In this document: piece after piece, positions 1 through 8,200 of the stretch
Numbering within the stretch: the first letter of the stretch is position 1
Layout of the letters: each line of letters begins with the position of its first letter
Source: TMED14 sp963925545
Lineage (GTDB): Bacteria; Bacteroidota; Bacteroidia; Flavobacteriales; Schleiferiaceae
Length of the DNA: 64,000 bases
Assembly (NCBI GenBank): GCA_963925545.1
Contig: CAWUSA010000012.1
Coordinates: 1-64,000 of the forward strand
Reading direction: 5' to 3'
Translations under genes and position numbers: made by a program
The notes under the pieces: model-generated
Databases searched by the model: none
What the model was told of the DNA's origin: nothing
The model's input: only the letters and a program-made list of their open reading frames with translations

Positions 1-57
1 GCAGGACAGCGGTTTTTGGTACCGTCAGTCAAGGTTCGAGTCCTTGTGGGGCAACCA
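1..57 (+). tRNA. tRNA-Gln (UUG), 3' part only
   Basis: The 5' part lies outside the window. Visible are an anticodon arm (stem 9-13 with 21-25, loop 14-20), anticodon TTG at 16-18, a T-arm with the TTCGAGT loop flanked by CAAGG/CCTTG, the 3' acceptor strand TGGGGCA, the discriminator A and an encoded CCA at 55-57. Anticodon TTG reads CAA glutamine codons. A strong terminator follows ten bases later. Confidence 0.9.
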
Positions 58-66
58 TCAATGAAA

Positions 67-91
67 GCCGTGCGAAAGCACGGCTTTTTTT
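67..91 (+). terminator. Intrinsic terminator after tRNA-Gln
   Basis: Perfect 7-bp stem GCCGTGC/GCACGGC (67-73 with 78-84), GAAA tetraloop, then seven T residues. It ends the tRNA transcript and lies just before the stop codon of the opposing gene. Confidence 0.9.
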
Positions 92-96
92 ATGCG

Positions 97-1452
97 TCAA
101 TGTTTGCCACGCAACGCTGCTTGGTAATCGGGCGGATCCAACGTGGCCTTGTACCCCTCAGGGAAATGCTGCTTGAGAAAGACCTTTTCATAGGTAGACT
201 GGCTCATGCTGTCATGGTGAATGATGCCAGCCATGTACTGCCAGTTTTGAAAGACGCTCAAGGCAATGAGCAGGACCAAGCCCCCGCGCGCAAGGCGTTT
301 GGCATGAATCGGCCAAGCCTCCATCGATGACAATGCATGGGCTAAAGGGATGGCCAACAAGGGGTAGCAGTCAATCAGAGGTCTTGCCCCAAATGAACCG
401 CCATACCACCAGCACCACCAGCTGAAGGTGATGAACACAAACAGGCTGAGTCCCACCAACAGTGTCTTTGCGCCCAGCTTATCATGGCGATGCATGCGCC
501 ACAAGCCAAGCAAGGGAAGTGCCATCAGGGGGCTGTAAAGAAGCCAGCCTTTGCGGAAGGAAAAGAGGCCATTCCACAGTTGCGGGTCGGTAAAAAAGAA
601 GCCTTCTTCCCCATAAGAATAGACCAGCCAGTGACCGGTGTTGTGGTGCCAGAAAAGGAGTTGGGGCAAGATCGCAAGGCAGGCAGTCACGACCAGCAGA
701 AGCCACTGCTTGACAGAGGGCAATCGGCCTTTGGGTAATTGCCAGGCCAGGAGAATCAAGATGAGGATCAGGTTGACGGGTCGAATAAGCACCATCAAGC
801 CTGCGGCAAAACCCATCCCCACTAACCAAGCGGAGGTTTGTCCTTTGTTGTTGTCATGGAATCGGTCAATGCCATGCATCAGCCCCGCCAGAAGGCAGAA
901 GCTGAAAGCATGCCCCATGGCAGATCTGAATGTGCTGTAGTAAAGCAAATTGCTGCCAAGGAAAAGGATGACAAGGGCAAAGGATGTGACGGTTTGGGAA
1001 AAGCGTCTGCTGAGAATTTGCATCAAAAACCACAGCCCCAGCATGGCAAAAGTCAGCCCAGCAAAACCGATGGCAAACTGGTAGGGGAGGCTGTAGCCAT
1101 CAGCTGGCCATTGGTCTGCTGCGCTGGCCAGGCCATGTGCAAGCGCAAAGAAAGGGCTGTACAGGATGGCCAGGCCTCCAGACATTTTGATGAAATGCCC
1201 CCCGTCGTCATGCTTGAAAATTTGCGTTGCCCGGGCGCCAGGTTCTGCCAACCAATCCCCCTTGAGCTCCATGTCATCATGGATGAATAGGGCGGGCAGG
1301 TAGACGTAGTAGTCCGACACGTCCCATGCGATGACTTGGTTTCGCTTGCCCCTGGTTTCCTTGTAGCGCGATTCGCTGATGAAGGTGAACAGGGCAATTG
1401 CGCAAAGGAGTAGCCAAGTGAATCTGGCAGTGTTGATCGCTTGCATGGCCAT
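97..1452 (-). CDS. Polytopic membrane protein, glycosyltransferase-like (GT-C type)
   Basis: About 451 residues with roughly ten hydrophobic segments separated by short polar loops. The first loop after TM1 holds a WDVSDYYVYLPALF stretch with paired acidic and aromatic residues, as in lipid-linked-sugar mannosyl/arabinosyl transferases of the GT-C fold. The acceptor and donor cannot be told. ATG codons at 1452 and 1446 both fit; I use 1452. An upstream start at 1491 would overlap the divergent lipoprotein gene at 1473 and add a polar N-terminus before the first membrane segment, so it is disfavoured. A sugar-transfer role is inference from topology. Confidence 0.6.
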   Translation of the reverse strand: MAMQAINTARFTWLLLCAIALFTFISESRYKETRGKRNQVIAWDVSDYYVYLPALFIHDDMELKGDWLAEPGARATQIFKHDDGGHFIKMSGGLAILYSPFFALAHGLASAADQWPADGYSLPYQFAIGFAGLTFAMLGLWFLMQILSRRFSQTVTSFALVILFLGSNLLYYSTFRSAMGHAFSFCLLAGLMHGIDRFHDNNKGQTSAWLVGMGFAAGLMVLIRPVNLILILILLAWQLPKGRLPSVKQWLLLVVTACLAILPQLLFWHHNTGHWLVYSYGEEGFFFTDPQLWNGLFSFRKGWLLYSPLMALPLLGLWRMHRHDKLGAKTLLVGLSLFVFITFSWWCWWYGGSFGARPLIDCYPLLAIPLAHALSSMEAWPIHAKRLARGGLVLLIALSVFQNWQYMAGIIHHDSMSQSTYEKVFLKQHFPEGYKATLDPPDYQAALRGKH

Positions 1453-1472
1453 AAAGGTGCTAATTTTATCCC

Positions 1473-2417
1473 ATGACCTGGACCAAAACACCCATTTTTT
1501 TATTCATGCTGATGCTTGTGTTGGCCTGCCGGCCTCGCGAGAAGCCCATTGCATTGCCTTTTCATGTGGATTACAATGCTTATGGTTTGGATTTCAGTGC
1601 AGATTTCTATGCAACAGCCAGCGGATCCACAGGCCCCACTGATATTTTTGAAGCCTCCGGCGGGGTGGCCGTATCAGGCATGCCTCATGGTTTATGGACG
1701 ATCAATGACAGCGGGGACTCAAGCAACATTTACTTGATCAATGCCCTGACAGGGAAAACCTTGCTTCGGATGGCCTTGTCTGGTTTGTCTGCCGTGGACT
1801 GGGAGGACATGGCACATCACACCGACTCTACAGGACAGCGTTGGCTGGTTGTGGCGGACATGGGTGACAACAACGCCATCCGCTCATCCGTTCAGCTCTT
1901 CGCTTTTCACGAACCCATGTGGTCCGGCCTTGACACCACCGGTGGATGGACCAACCATGTGCCCCTGGGATTGAAAACCTGGGACTTTGTCTACCCTGGT
2001 GGGGCTCGCGATGCAGAGGCCTTGTTTGTGGATCCATTGACGGGCCAGCCCTGCATCATCACCAAGCGAGAGGCGCGCAATGAGCTGCACATGTTGCCTG
2101 CCGTGCCTTCATCGGGTTTGGATAGCACCACCCTCATTGGCAGCTTCCCTTTTTCCTCTAGCACTGCAGCAGACTGCGCATCCATTGCTGGCCATGGCAT
2201 GCCAATCATTGTGAAGAGTTACCAGCACATCTGGCTATGGGAACGCAGCGATGACATGTCCGTGGTTGAAGCCATGATCCAAACGCCGGTTCGCTTGCCC
2301 TACACGCAGGAAAGCCAGGGTGAAGCCTTGTGGTGGACCTTGGATGGTGGTTATGCCACGTTGTCAGAATCCCCCATGGGCATGCCTGCTCAGGTGTTGG
2401 TGCATGACCGCAAATGA
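1473..2417 (+). CDS. Secreted lipoprotein, probable beta-propeller-like protein
   Basis: 314 residues. A hydrophobic N-terminus ends in a lipobox (LVLAC, Cys19), so it is predicted to be lipidated and exported. The mature part is rich in Gly, Asp and Trp with repeated short strands (for example GLWTINDSGDSSNIYLIN, VDWEDMAH, WLVVADMGDN), like the beta-propeller lipoproteins of Bacteroidota that read as SMP-30 or NHL-like. No catalytic motif was recognised. It diverges from the membrane protein at 1452 with only 20 bp between starts, so the two promoters must overlap the coding starts. Function unknown. Confidence 0.75.
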   Translation: MTWTKTPIFLFMLMLVLACRPREKPIALPFHVDYNAYGLDFSADFYATASGSTGPTDIFEASGGVAVSGMPHGLWTINDSGDSSNIYLINALTGKTLLRMALSGLSAVDWEDMAHHTDSTGQRWLVVADMGDNNAIRSSVQLFAFHEPMWSGLDTTGGWTNHVPLGLKTWDFVYPGGARDAEALFVDPLTGQPCIITKREARNELHMLPAVPSSGLDSTTLIGSFPFSSSTAADCASIAGHGMPIIVKSYQHIWLWERSDDMSVVEAMIQTPVRLPYTQESQGEALWWTLDGGYATLSESPMGMPAQVLVHDRK

Positions 2418-2486
2418 ATCGGAATTCTTGACCACCATGCGAGGGTGATTGACCCTTATTGCCAATTAAAGTTACTGGCTTTGTGC

Positions 2487-5400
2487 CTAATTTGAAATGA
2501 TGGCAAGCTGCGCCCTAACCCCTGCACATTGCAGGATGTACATGCCTGAAGGCAAGTCACTGGGCAAGGTGATGGTCAGCACCTTGTTGTCCCATTGACC
2601 GCGAGGGTCATGGAGGATTTTACCGCTGAAGTTGCTGAGCTGGATTGGCCCAGGGTCAGAGGCAAACCCTGCCCAATGCACCACGGAACCGGCAAGGCTC
2701 GGGTTGGGGTAAAGGGCATTTTCCTGAGTTCTGTTCTCGTCCAACCCAATCATTTCACCTAACTGTTTACTTAAACTGGCACTGCCACCACAGACATTGT
2801 CAATGGTCAGGGTGATAACATAGCTGAGTGATGGCACGGCATAGTGATGCTGCTTGACAGGGCCACCGCTGGAAGTGGTGCCATCTCCCCAGGACCAGTT
2901 GTAATTGTTGACGCCCACACTCAAGCTTGCATCGGACTCCACCCACATGCCGCTGCTTCCAGAGGAAAGGATGGCGGTGGTGAAGGCCGGGGTGGGGACT
3001 TCACAAATGGTGACCGATTGGCTGCTGACTGAGCTCAATCCACAGGCGTTGTAAACCGTTAAGATGACGGTGTACACGCCGTTGCTGGCGTAGCTATGAC
3101 TTACTGGGTTGGTGGCTGAACTGTTGCCATCGCCAAAATCCCACAACAGGGAACTGGCTCCCGTTGATGTGGAGGTGAACAAGGCAGAATTCCCAGATAT
3201 TGAGGCCGTGAAACCTGCCAGCAACTGCCCACAAACTTGGGTGCTTTGGGTGATGCTGTCAGTGCCGCCACAACTGTTGCTTTGGATCAAGGTGACAGCG
3301 TAGTTTCCAGCTGTTGCGTAGTTGTGGTTAACCGGGTGACCAACGCCCTGGTTGCCATCCCCAAAATCCCATTGGTAGCTGTGACCTAAAACGGGGTTGC
3401 TGGCGCTGAAAGTGCGGTTAAGTTGGGTGCCACTATGTGTAAATGCTGCTGATATGTTGGGGCAAGGCAGGGTGCTGAAGGTGATGGGACCAACCCACGC
3501 GCTGTAAAAGGTTGGGCCACAGGAATCCCTCACATAGGCATCATAGCTTGTGCTTGAAATGAGTCCCGTCAGGATGTAGGGGCTGCTTGACACGCTCCCC
3601 ATGCTGGTACTTGGCGTGAATCCACTGACTCCCCATGCCACCTGACTCTGGCCACTGCCACTGCTGAAGCCTAGATTGCCACTGGTGGGACTGATGTTGG
3701 TCAAGGTCAAACTCGTTGGCGGAGTGCAAATGGGTTTTGGCGCCTCCGTCACAGAGATGTCGTCCAAGCCCATCATGGCCCACCATCCACTGCTTCGACT
3801 GCCGGTGAACCGCAGACGGAAGGTGTCATTGCGGTAGGCGTATAGGTTGATGATGGTCTCCGTCCATGCAGAGGTTTTTGCTGTTTGTGCGCCAGGGGTG
3901 ATGGTGCCAATGTTGGTCCAGCCCGAGCCATCATTGATCGCCACCTGAAGCGAAGTGATGTTGCTGCCAAACAGGTGACTGTAAAAATGCACCTCTGGGG
4001 TATCCAGGGGCGTCACATCAATCCATGGCGTGGTAATTTTGCTGCTGAGATTGCTACTGGAGCCAATGTTGGTGTAGAGGTATTTGCCGCTGCCTTGCAC
4101 GTCTCCGCTTGGACCGGTGTTGACCCAGGGTGTGGCGCCGGCTTTTGGTGTCCAATAGTAAAGGGTGGTGTCAGATCGATTCCAGCAATCAGCAATTTGC
4201 GAATTGACCTGTGGCCACCAGCTCAACTCAACCCAATCTGAGCCATTGAAATTCTCTGACCATGGCGCTGTCACTGGCGCGCATTGGGTGGTGGCTTGAA
4301 TGGGTCCTAACCAGTCACTGACACCCGCCAATCCACAACTATCCCTCACATAGAATGCGTAGGTGGTGCCTGGATTCAACCCATTGACTGTGAAGGGTTT
4401 GTTGGAGGCTGTCACCGTGTTGCTGGCACTTGGCATGAAACCCGGCGTGCCATAAGCCACCTGCCAGGGGCTGCCGCCACCGGTCCAGTCCAAGCTGACA
4501 CTGTTGGTGCTTGTGGCGGTGATGCTGAGGTTCGCGGGCTTGCTGCACGAGGCTTTTTCATGCACAGACACATCGTCAATGGCCATCTGCGATTGATTGC
4601 TAAATCCGGCGGTGCTTTTCACGGCTCGCCATCGCAGCTGAATGCTGTCATCCGCATAGGCACTGACATCGATGATGGCCTCTTTCCAGGCGTCTGTTTT
4701 GCTGGTTTGTTGCTGCCCTGATTTATGCCAAATTTGACTCCATCCGCTGCCATTGCTGATGTCCAAAACCATGCTGTCAATCTGCGCACCGTACATGTGG
4801 TACCAAAAGGTCACCGTTGCCGTATCCAACGGACTCAAGTCAATGAGGGGACTGAGGACATGCGCTGAAGGACTCGTCAAGAAGCCAACACCCAGGCTCA
4901 TTAGGTATTTGCCGCCAGATCCCGGGCTGTGGTCATTGGTGGGTCCGGTGTTGAAGGTGGGAAATACGGGTGGCCCTGGTGTCCAGAAAAAATTGACGGT
5001 ATCAGGCCGTTGCCAACAAGAGGGAATGCCACCAAGCTGCCCCCATCCCCCAACAGTCCAGCTGCTGCCATCAAAGTTTTCATTGAAGGGCGCTGACACA
5101 GGCAAGCATGACGTGCGAAAAGGTACAGGCCCGACCCATGAACTGCTACCTGATGTGCAGCTGTCCTTAACGTAGGCGACGTAGTTGGTGTTTGGACTAA
5201 GGCCTGTCAATGTGTGACTGCCACCGCTGGCATTAACCTGGGTGCCTGCCGTGGCGGAAATGCCCGGGCTGCCGTAACTGATGCGCTCCAAGCTGCCATT
5301 GCCAACATTCCAGCTCAAGCTGGCGGTGCTTGCCGTGGCATTGGTTGCCAGCAAATTGCTGGGCTTAGCGCAGCCACTCCCTTGCCGGACATGGATGTCA

Positions 5401-6272
5401 TCGATGGAGATTTCTGCCAATTGGGTCCAAAGGGTATTGCGGTAGGCTACAAAACGGATGAATACCGTATCCCCTTGAAATGCACCAAGTTGTAGCACCT
5501 CTTCCTTCCAGGCACTTGCCGCGCTGCTTTGCTGTTGACCGGTCAACGTATTCAACGTGGTCCATAAGCTGGATCCATTTTTATTCCTGGCTTGAATCAC
5601 CAGCTTGTCAATGCCATTGCCATACATGTGGTACCAAAACGCTAATTCGGGGCTGCTGAATGTGTCCAGGCTGATTTGTGGTGTTCGCAAGATGCCGGAT
5701 GTGCCTGGTGTCGTTGAATTGATCCACTCCATGCTAGCGTACTTCATCCGCCCTGTGTGATCTTGGCTGGGGCCAGTAAAATTGGAGGAAAACAAAGCGG
5801 GGGCGACGTCCCAGAAATAGCCTATAGAGGGGGTTCGTGGCCAGCAGTTAGGCATGCTTCCCGCGGTGCCCCATGAGCTTTGCTGGGTGAAAGCCTCTTG
5901 GTCAAAGCTTTCAAACCAGGGGATGACAGCCACGCCACAAAGGGTGCTTTGAGCAAAATAGGGTGACCATGCGCTAACAGATCCATTGCTGCAGCTGTCC
6001 CGGACGTAGAAGTCATAGCCGGTGGACGCTTCCAGCCCGTTGGCCTGGTAGACCTTCGCTGTGATCCAAGCTGACTGGCTGCCACTGCCAGGGTTGAAGC
6101 TCAAGGTGCCATAACTAACTTGGTGGTAGGTCGCTGAAGAGGTGAAGCCAACCTTGATATGGTTGCTGCTGCGATTGAGCAGATTCAGGTTGCCTGGCAC
6201 CGTGCATTGCCCGTGCACCGCCATGGCGCAAAGCCAGACAAAAAGTGCTGGGATGAATCGGTTGCTGAACAT
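2487..6272 (-). CDS. Giant secreted FN3/jelly-roll/PKD protein with T9SS type A sorting tail
   Basis: About 1261 residues. The signal peptide ends near AVHGQ (residue ~22). Fibronectin III-like modules start near residues 22, 299, 577 and 847, each containing variants of GLSPNTNYVAYVKDSC. They alternate with MAM-like/jelly-roll segments (about 105-295, 380-575, 660-845) that begin with ENF(D/N)GS and carry a WYHMYG or HLFG strand plus a DDISV end. Three PKD repeats follow with WDFGDGN or WSWGDGT motifs (about 964, 1044, 1127). The last ~75 residues (LYPNPS... MYILQC) are a type A T9SS sorting domain. The start at 6272 is chosen because the signal peptide begins there. Probably a cell-surface or released adhesin; no enzyme domain seen. 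Confidence 0.9.
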   Translation of the reverse strand: MFSNRFIPALFVWLCAMAVHGQCTVPGNLNLLNRSSNHIKVGFTSSATYHQVSYGTLSFNPGSGSQSAWITAKVYQANGLEASTGYDFYVRDSCSNGSVSAWSPYFAQSTLCGVAVIPWFESFDQEAFTQQSSWGTAGSMPNCWPRTPSIGYFWDVAPALFSSNFTGPSQDHTGRMKYASMEWINSTTPGTSGILRTPQISLDTFSSPELAFWYHMYGNGIDKLVIQARNKNGSSLWTTLNTLTGQQQSSAASAWKEEVLQLGAFQGDTVFIRFVAYRNTLWTQLAEISIDDIHVRQGSGCAKPSNLLATNATASTASLSWNVGNGSLERISYGSPGISATAGTQVNASGGSHTLTGLSPNTNYVAYVKDSCTSGSSSWVGPVPFRTSCLPVSAPFNENFDGSSWTVGGWGQLGGIPSCWQRPDTVNFFWTPGPPVFPTFNTGPTNDHSPGSGGKYLMSLGVGFLTSPSAHVLSPLIDLSPLDTATVTFWYHMYGAQIDSMVLDISNGSGWSQIWHKSGQQQTSKTDAWKEAIIDVSAYADDSIQLRWRAVKSTAGFSNQSQMAIDDVSVHEKASCSKPANLSITATSTNSVSLDWTGGGSPWQVAYGTPGFMPSASNTVTASNKPFTVNGLNPGTTYAFYVRDSCGLAGVSDWLGPIQATTQCAPVTAPWSENFNGSDWVELSWWPQVNSQIADCWNRSDTTLYYWTPKAGATPWVNTGPSGDVQGSGKYLYTNIGSSSNLSSKITTPWIDVTPLDTPEVHFYSHLFGSNITSLQVAINDGSGWTNIGTITPGAQTAKTSAWTETIINLYAYRNDTFRLRFTGSRSSGWWAMMGLDDISVTEAPKPICTPPTSLTLTNISPTSGNLGFSSGSGQSQVAWGVSGFTPSTSMGSVSSSPYILTGLISSTSYDAYVRDSCGPTFYSAWVGPITFSTLPCPNISAAFTHSGTQLNRTFSASNPVLGHSYQWDFGDGNQGVGHPVNHNYATAGNYAVTLIQSNSCGGTDSITQSTQVCGQLLAGFTASISGNSALFTSTSTGASSLLWDFGDGNSSATNPVSHSYASNGVYTVILTVYNACGLSSVSSQSVTICEVPTPAFTTAILSSGSSGMWVESDASLSVGVNNYNWSWGDGTTSSGGPVKQHHYAVPSLSYVITLTIDNVCGGSASLSKQLGEMIGLDENRTQENALYPNPSLAGSVVHWAGFASDPGPIQLSNFSGKILHDPRGQWDNKVLTITLPSDLPSGMYILQCAGVRAQLAIISN

Positions 6273-6390
6273 GATGTTGCCGCAAGGTAGCATGTTGGTG
6301 CCTGAGCCCATTGCCTCAATGAGTGTTAGGCACAAAGGGGTTGATATCCGACAAGGCAAAGACAGAAAGTACTAATCCCTTAAAATGCCC

Positions 6391-6398
6391 TATCTTTG
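6391..6398 (+). promoter_or_regulatory. Bacteroidota -7 box for rimP-nusA-infB
   Basis: TATCTTTG matches the TAnnTTTG -7 consensus of the Bacteroidota primary sigma factor. No good TTG -33 element is visible at the usual distance. It lies 72 bp before the rimP start and would give a leader of about 65 nt containing the hairpin at 6426-6450. Confidence 0.6.
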
Positions 6399-6425
6399 CG
6401 GTAACTTTTTGAGTATCTAATGCTG

Positions 6426-6450
6426 AAAGGGGGCCTCTGGTCCCCTTTTT
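6426..6450 (+). terminator. Terminator-like leader hairpin, possible attenuator of rimP-nusA-infB
   Basis: AAAGGGGGCC (6426-6435) pairs with GGTCCCCTTT (6439-6448) around a TCT loop and runs into T residues to 6450. It sits between the -7 box and the rimP start, so transcripts of the operon must read through it. An in-frame ATG at 6420 runs through the hairpin into rimP and could act as a short leader reading frame. Attenuation is inference. Confidence 0.6.
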
Positions 6451-6470
6451 CATTAGCTAAAAATCAGATA

Positions 6471-6935
6471 ATGGACAACGCCACATTAACCACTTTAGTG
6501 CAAGAACAACTGGACCAACTTGACGCCTTTGCTGTCGAGCTGAACCTGGGTTCTGACATGCACATTAAGGTGCATGCAGACCTGAATGAAGGCCACATTT
6601 CTGTGGCGCAACTTCGTCAGATAACCCGTGCCATCAAAGGTGAATTGGGGGATGATTTTGAAGATTACAGCATTGAAGTATCTTCACCTGGTATGTTCAC
6701 CCCCTTTGTGGTGGAGGCACAGTACAAGAAAAACATTGGCCAAAGCGTGGTAGCCACCATGCTAGATGGCAACGAACACAAGGGCAAACTCACTGTGTAT
6801 GACGGGGAGTCTGTCACCTTGACTTGGCGCGAACGGGTTGCTAAACCTGTTGGCAAAGGAAAAGTAACCACCGACATGTCAGTCACCTTGACGTTGACAG
6901 ACATCAAACAATTGATTTTGGATTTTAAATTTTAA
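6471..6935 (+). CDS. rimP: Ribosome maturation factor RimP
   Basis: 154 residues, the normal size. RimP assists maturation of the 30S ribosomal subunit. The N-terminal alpha/beta domain (about 1-75) includes ISVAQLRQITRAI and the conserved SIEVSSPG turn; the C-terminal SH3-like barrel starts at about residue 80. First gene of the classical rimP-nusA-infB cluster; nusA starts 6 bp after its stop. ATG 6471 is chosen over the in-frame ATG 6420 because homology begins there and the upstream frame crosses the leader hairpin. Confidence 0.95.
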   Translation: MDNATLTTLVQEQLDQLDAFAVELNLGSDMHIKVHADLNEGHISVAQLRQITRAIKGELGDDFEDYSIEVSSPGMFTPFVVEAQYKKNIGQSVVATMLDGNEHKGKLTVYDGESVTLTWRERVAKPVGKGKVTTDMSVTLTLTDIKQLILDFKF

Positions 6936-6941
6936 TCTATC

Positions 6942-8186
6942 ATGGAAGCAATCGACATCATTGAATCATTTGGCGAGTTCAGAGACGAAAAGAACATCGA
7001 CAGGGTCACCCTCATGTCCTTCATTGAAGAGGCTTTTCGGGTACAGATTCGCAAGAAATACGAGAGTGATGACAATTTTGACATCATTGTCAACCCGGAC
7101 AAAGGCGACATGGAAATCATGCGCAACCGCACCATTGTAGAAGATGACAAGCTGGAGAACCCGCATTTGGAAATCTCCCTGAGTGACGCCCTCAAGATTG
7201 AGGATGACTTTGAAGTGGGCGAGGAAGTGTCAGAGGAGTACAAGATCTCAGACATGGGCCGTCGATTCATCCTTTCTTTCCGTCAAACCTTGATTCAAAA
7301 GGTGCAGGAGTTTGATTCTGCGGAACTTTACAACCAGTACAAGGACATGGTAGGCGAGATCCTTAACGGCGAGGTGCACCACGTGCGCAACCTTGAAGTC
7401 ATTGTCTATGATGACCAGGAGAATGAATTGATCCTGCGCCGCGATGACATGATTTCCGACAAAGACTTTTTCCGCAAGGGTGACACCATCCGCGCCTTGG
7501 TCAAGTCCGTAGAGATTCGTGGAAGTAAGCCATTGATTCACTTGACCCGCACATCTCCAGACTTCTTAGCCAAGCTTTTTGAGGCAGAGATCCCTGAAGT
7601 CTTTGATGGCATCATCACTGTGAAAAAAGCGGTACGCATCCCAGGAGAGAAGGCAAAGGTTGCTGTTGAAAGCTATGATGACCGCATCGACCCCGTGGGT
7701 GCCTGTGTAGGCATGAAGGGTTCACGCATCCATGGCATCGTCCGGGAATTGCGTGGAGAGAACATCGATGTGATCAACTTCACAGACAATGAGCAGTTGA
7801 TGATTCAGCGCTCGCTATCTCCTGCAAAAATCACGGAGATGAAAATTGAAGAGGGAATTCGCCATGTGGATGTCTACATGCCAGCAGATCAAGTTTCGTT
7901 AGCCATTGGCCGTGGTGGCACCAACATCCGATTGGCCAGCCGTTTGACCGATTATGAAATCGACGTGTACCGCGAGGACATTGTTCATGAGGAAGATGTT
8001 GAATTGTCAGAATTTTCTAATGAAATTGAGCCGTGGGTCATTGAGGCACTACAAAACAAGGGCTACAAGACAGCAAAAGGTATTTTGAGCGTAGAAGTTG
8101 AAGACGTTGCTCGCCGTTCCGATTTGGAAGTGGAGACCATCGAAGAGGTTGTCTCTGTGCTGAACAAAGAATTTGAGAAAGAATAA
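6942..8186 (+). CDS. nusA: Transcription termination/antitermination factor NusA
   Basis: 414 residues. NusA binds RNA polymerase and nascent RNA and modulates pausing, termination and antitermination. Visible are the N-terminal polymerase-binding domain (1-~130), an S1 domain (~135-200), KH1 (~230-300, with GACVGMKGSRI) and KH2 (~300-350, with LAIGRGGTNIRLA). A short helix-hairpin-helix tail (LQNKGYKTAKGIL) follows. The long acidic repeat domains of the E. coli protein are absent, as is usual outside Gammaproteobacteria. infB follows after 14 bp. Confidence 0.96.
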   Translation: MEAIDIIESFGEFRDEKNIDRVTLMSFIEEAFRVQIRKKYESDDNFDIIVNPDKGDMEIMRNRTIVEDDKLENPHLEISLSDALKIEDDFEVGEEVSEEYKISDMGRRFILSFRQTLIQKVQEFDSAELYNQYKDMVGEILNGEVHHVRNLEVIVYDDQENELILRRDDMISDKDFFRKGDTIRALVKSVEIRGSKPLIHLTRTSPDFLAKLFEAEIPEVFDGIITVKKAVRIPGEKAKVAVESYDDRIDPVGACVGMKGSRIHGIVRELRGENIDVINFTDNEQLMIQRSLSPAKITEMKIEEGIRHVDVYMPADQVSLAIGRGGTNIRLASRLTDYEIDVYREDIVHEEDVELSEFSNEIEPWVIEALQNKGYKTAKGILSVEVEDVARRSDLEVETIEEVVSVLNKEFEKE

Positions 8187-8200
8187 AAGGACATAATCCT

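Noticed and set aside
6420..6470. Extended N-terminus for RimP from ATG 6420
   Set aside because: The added residues read through the leader hairpin and are not part of the RimP fold. Kept only as a possible leader frame.
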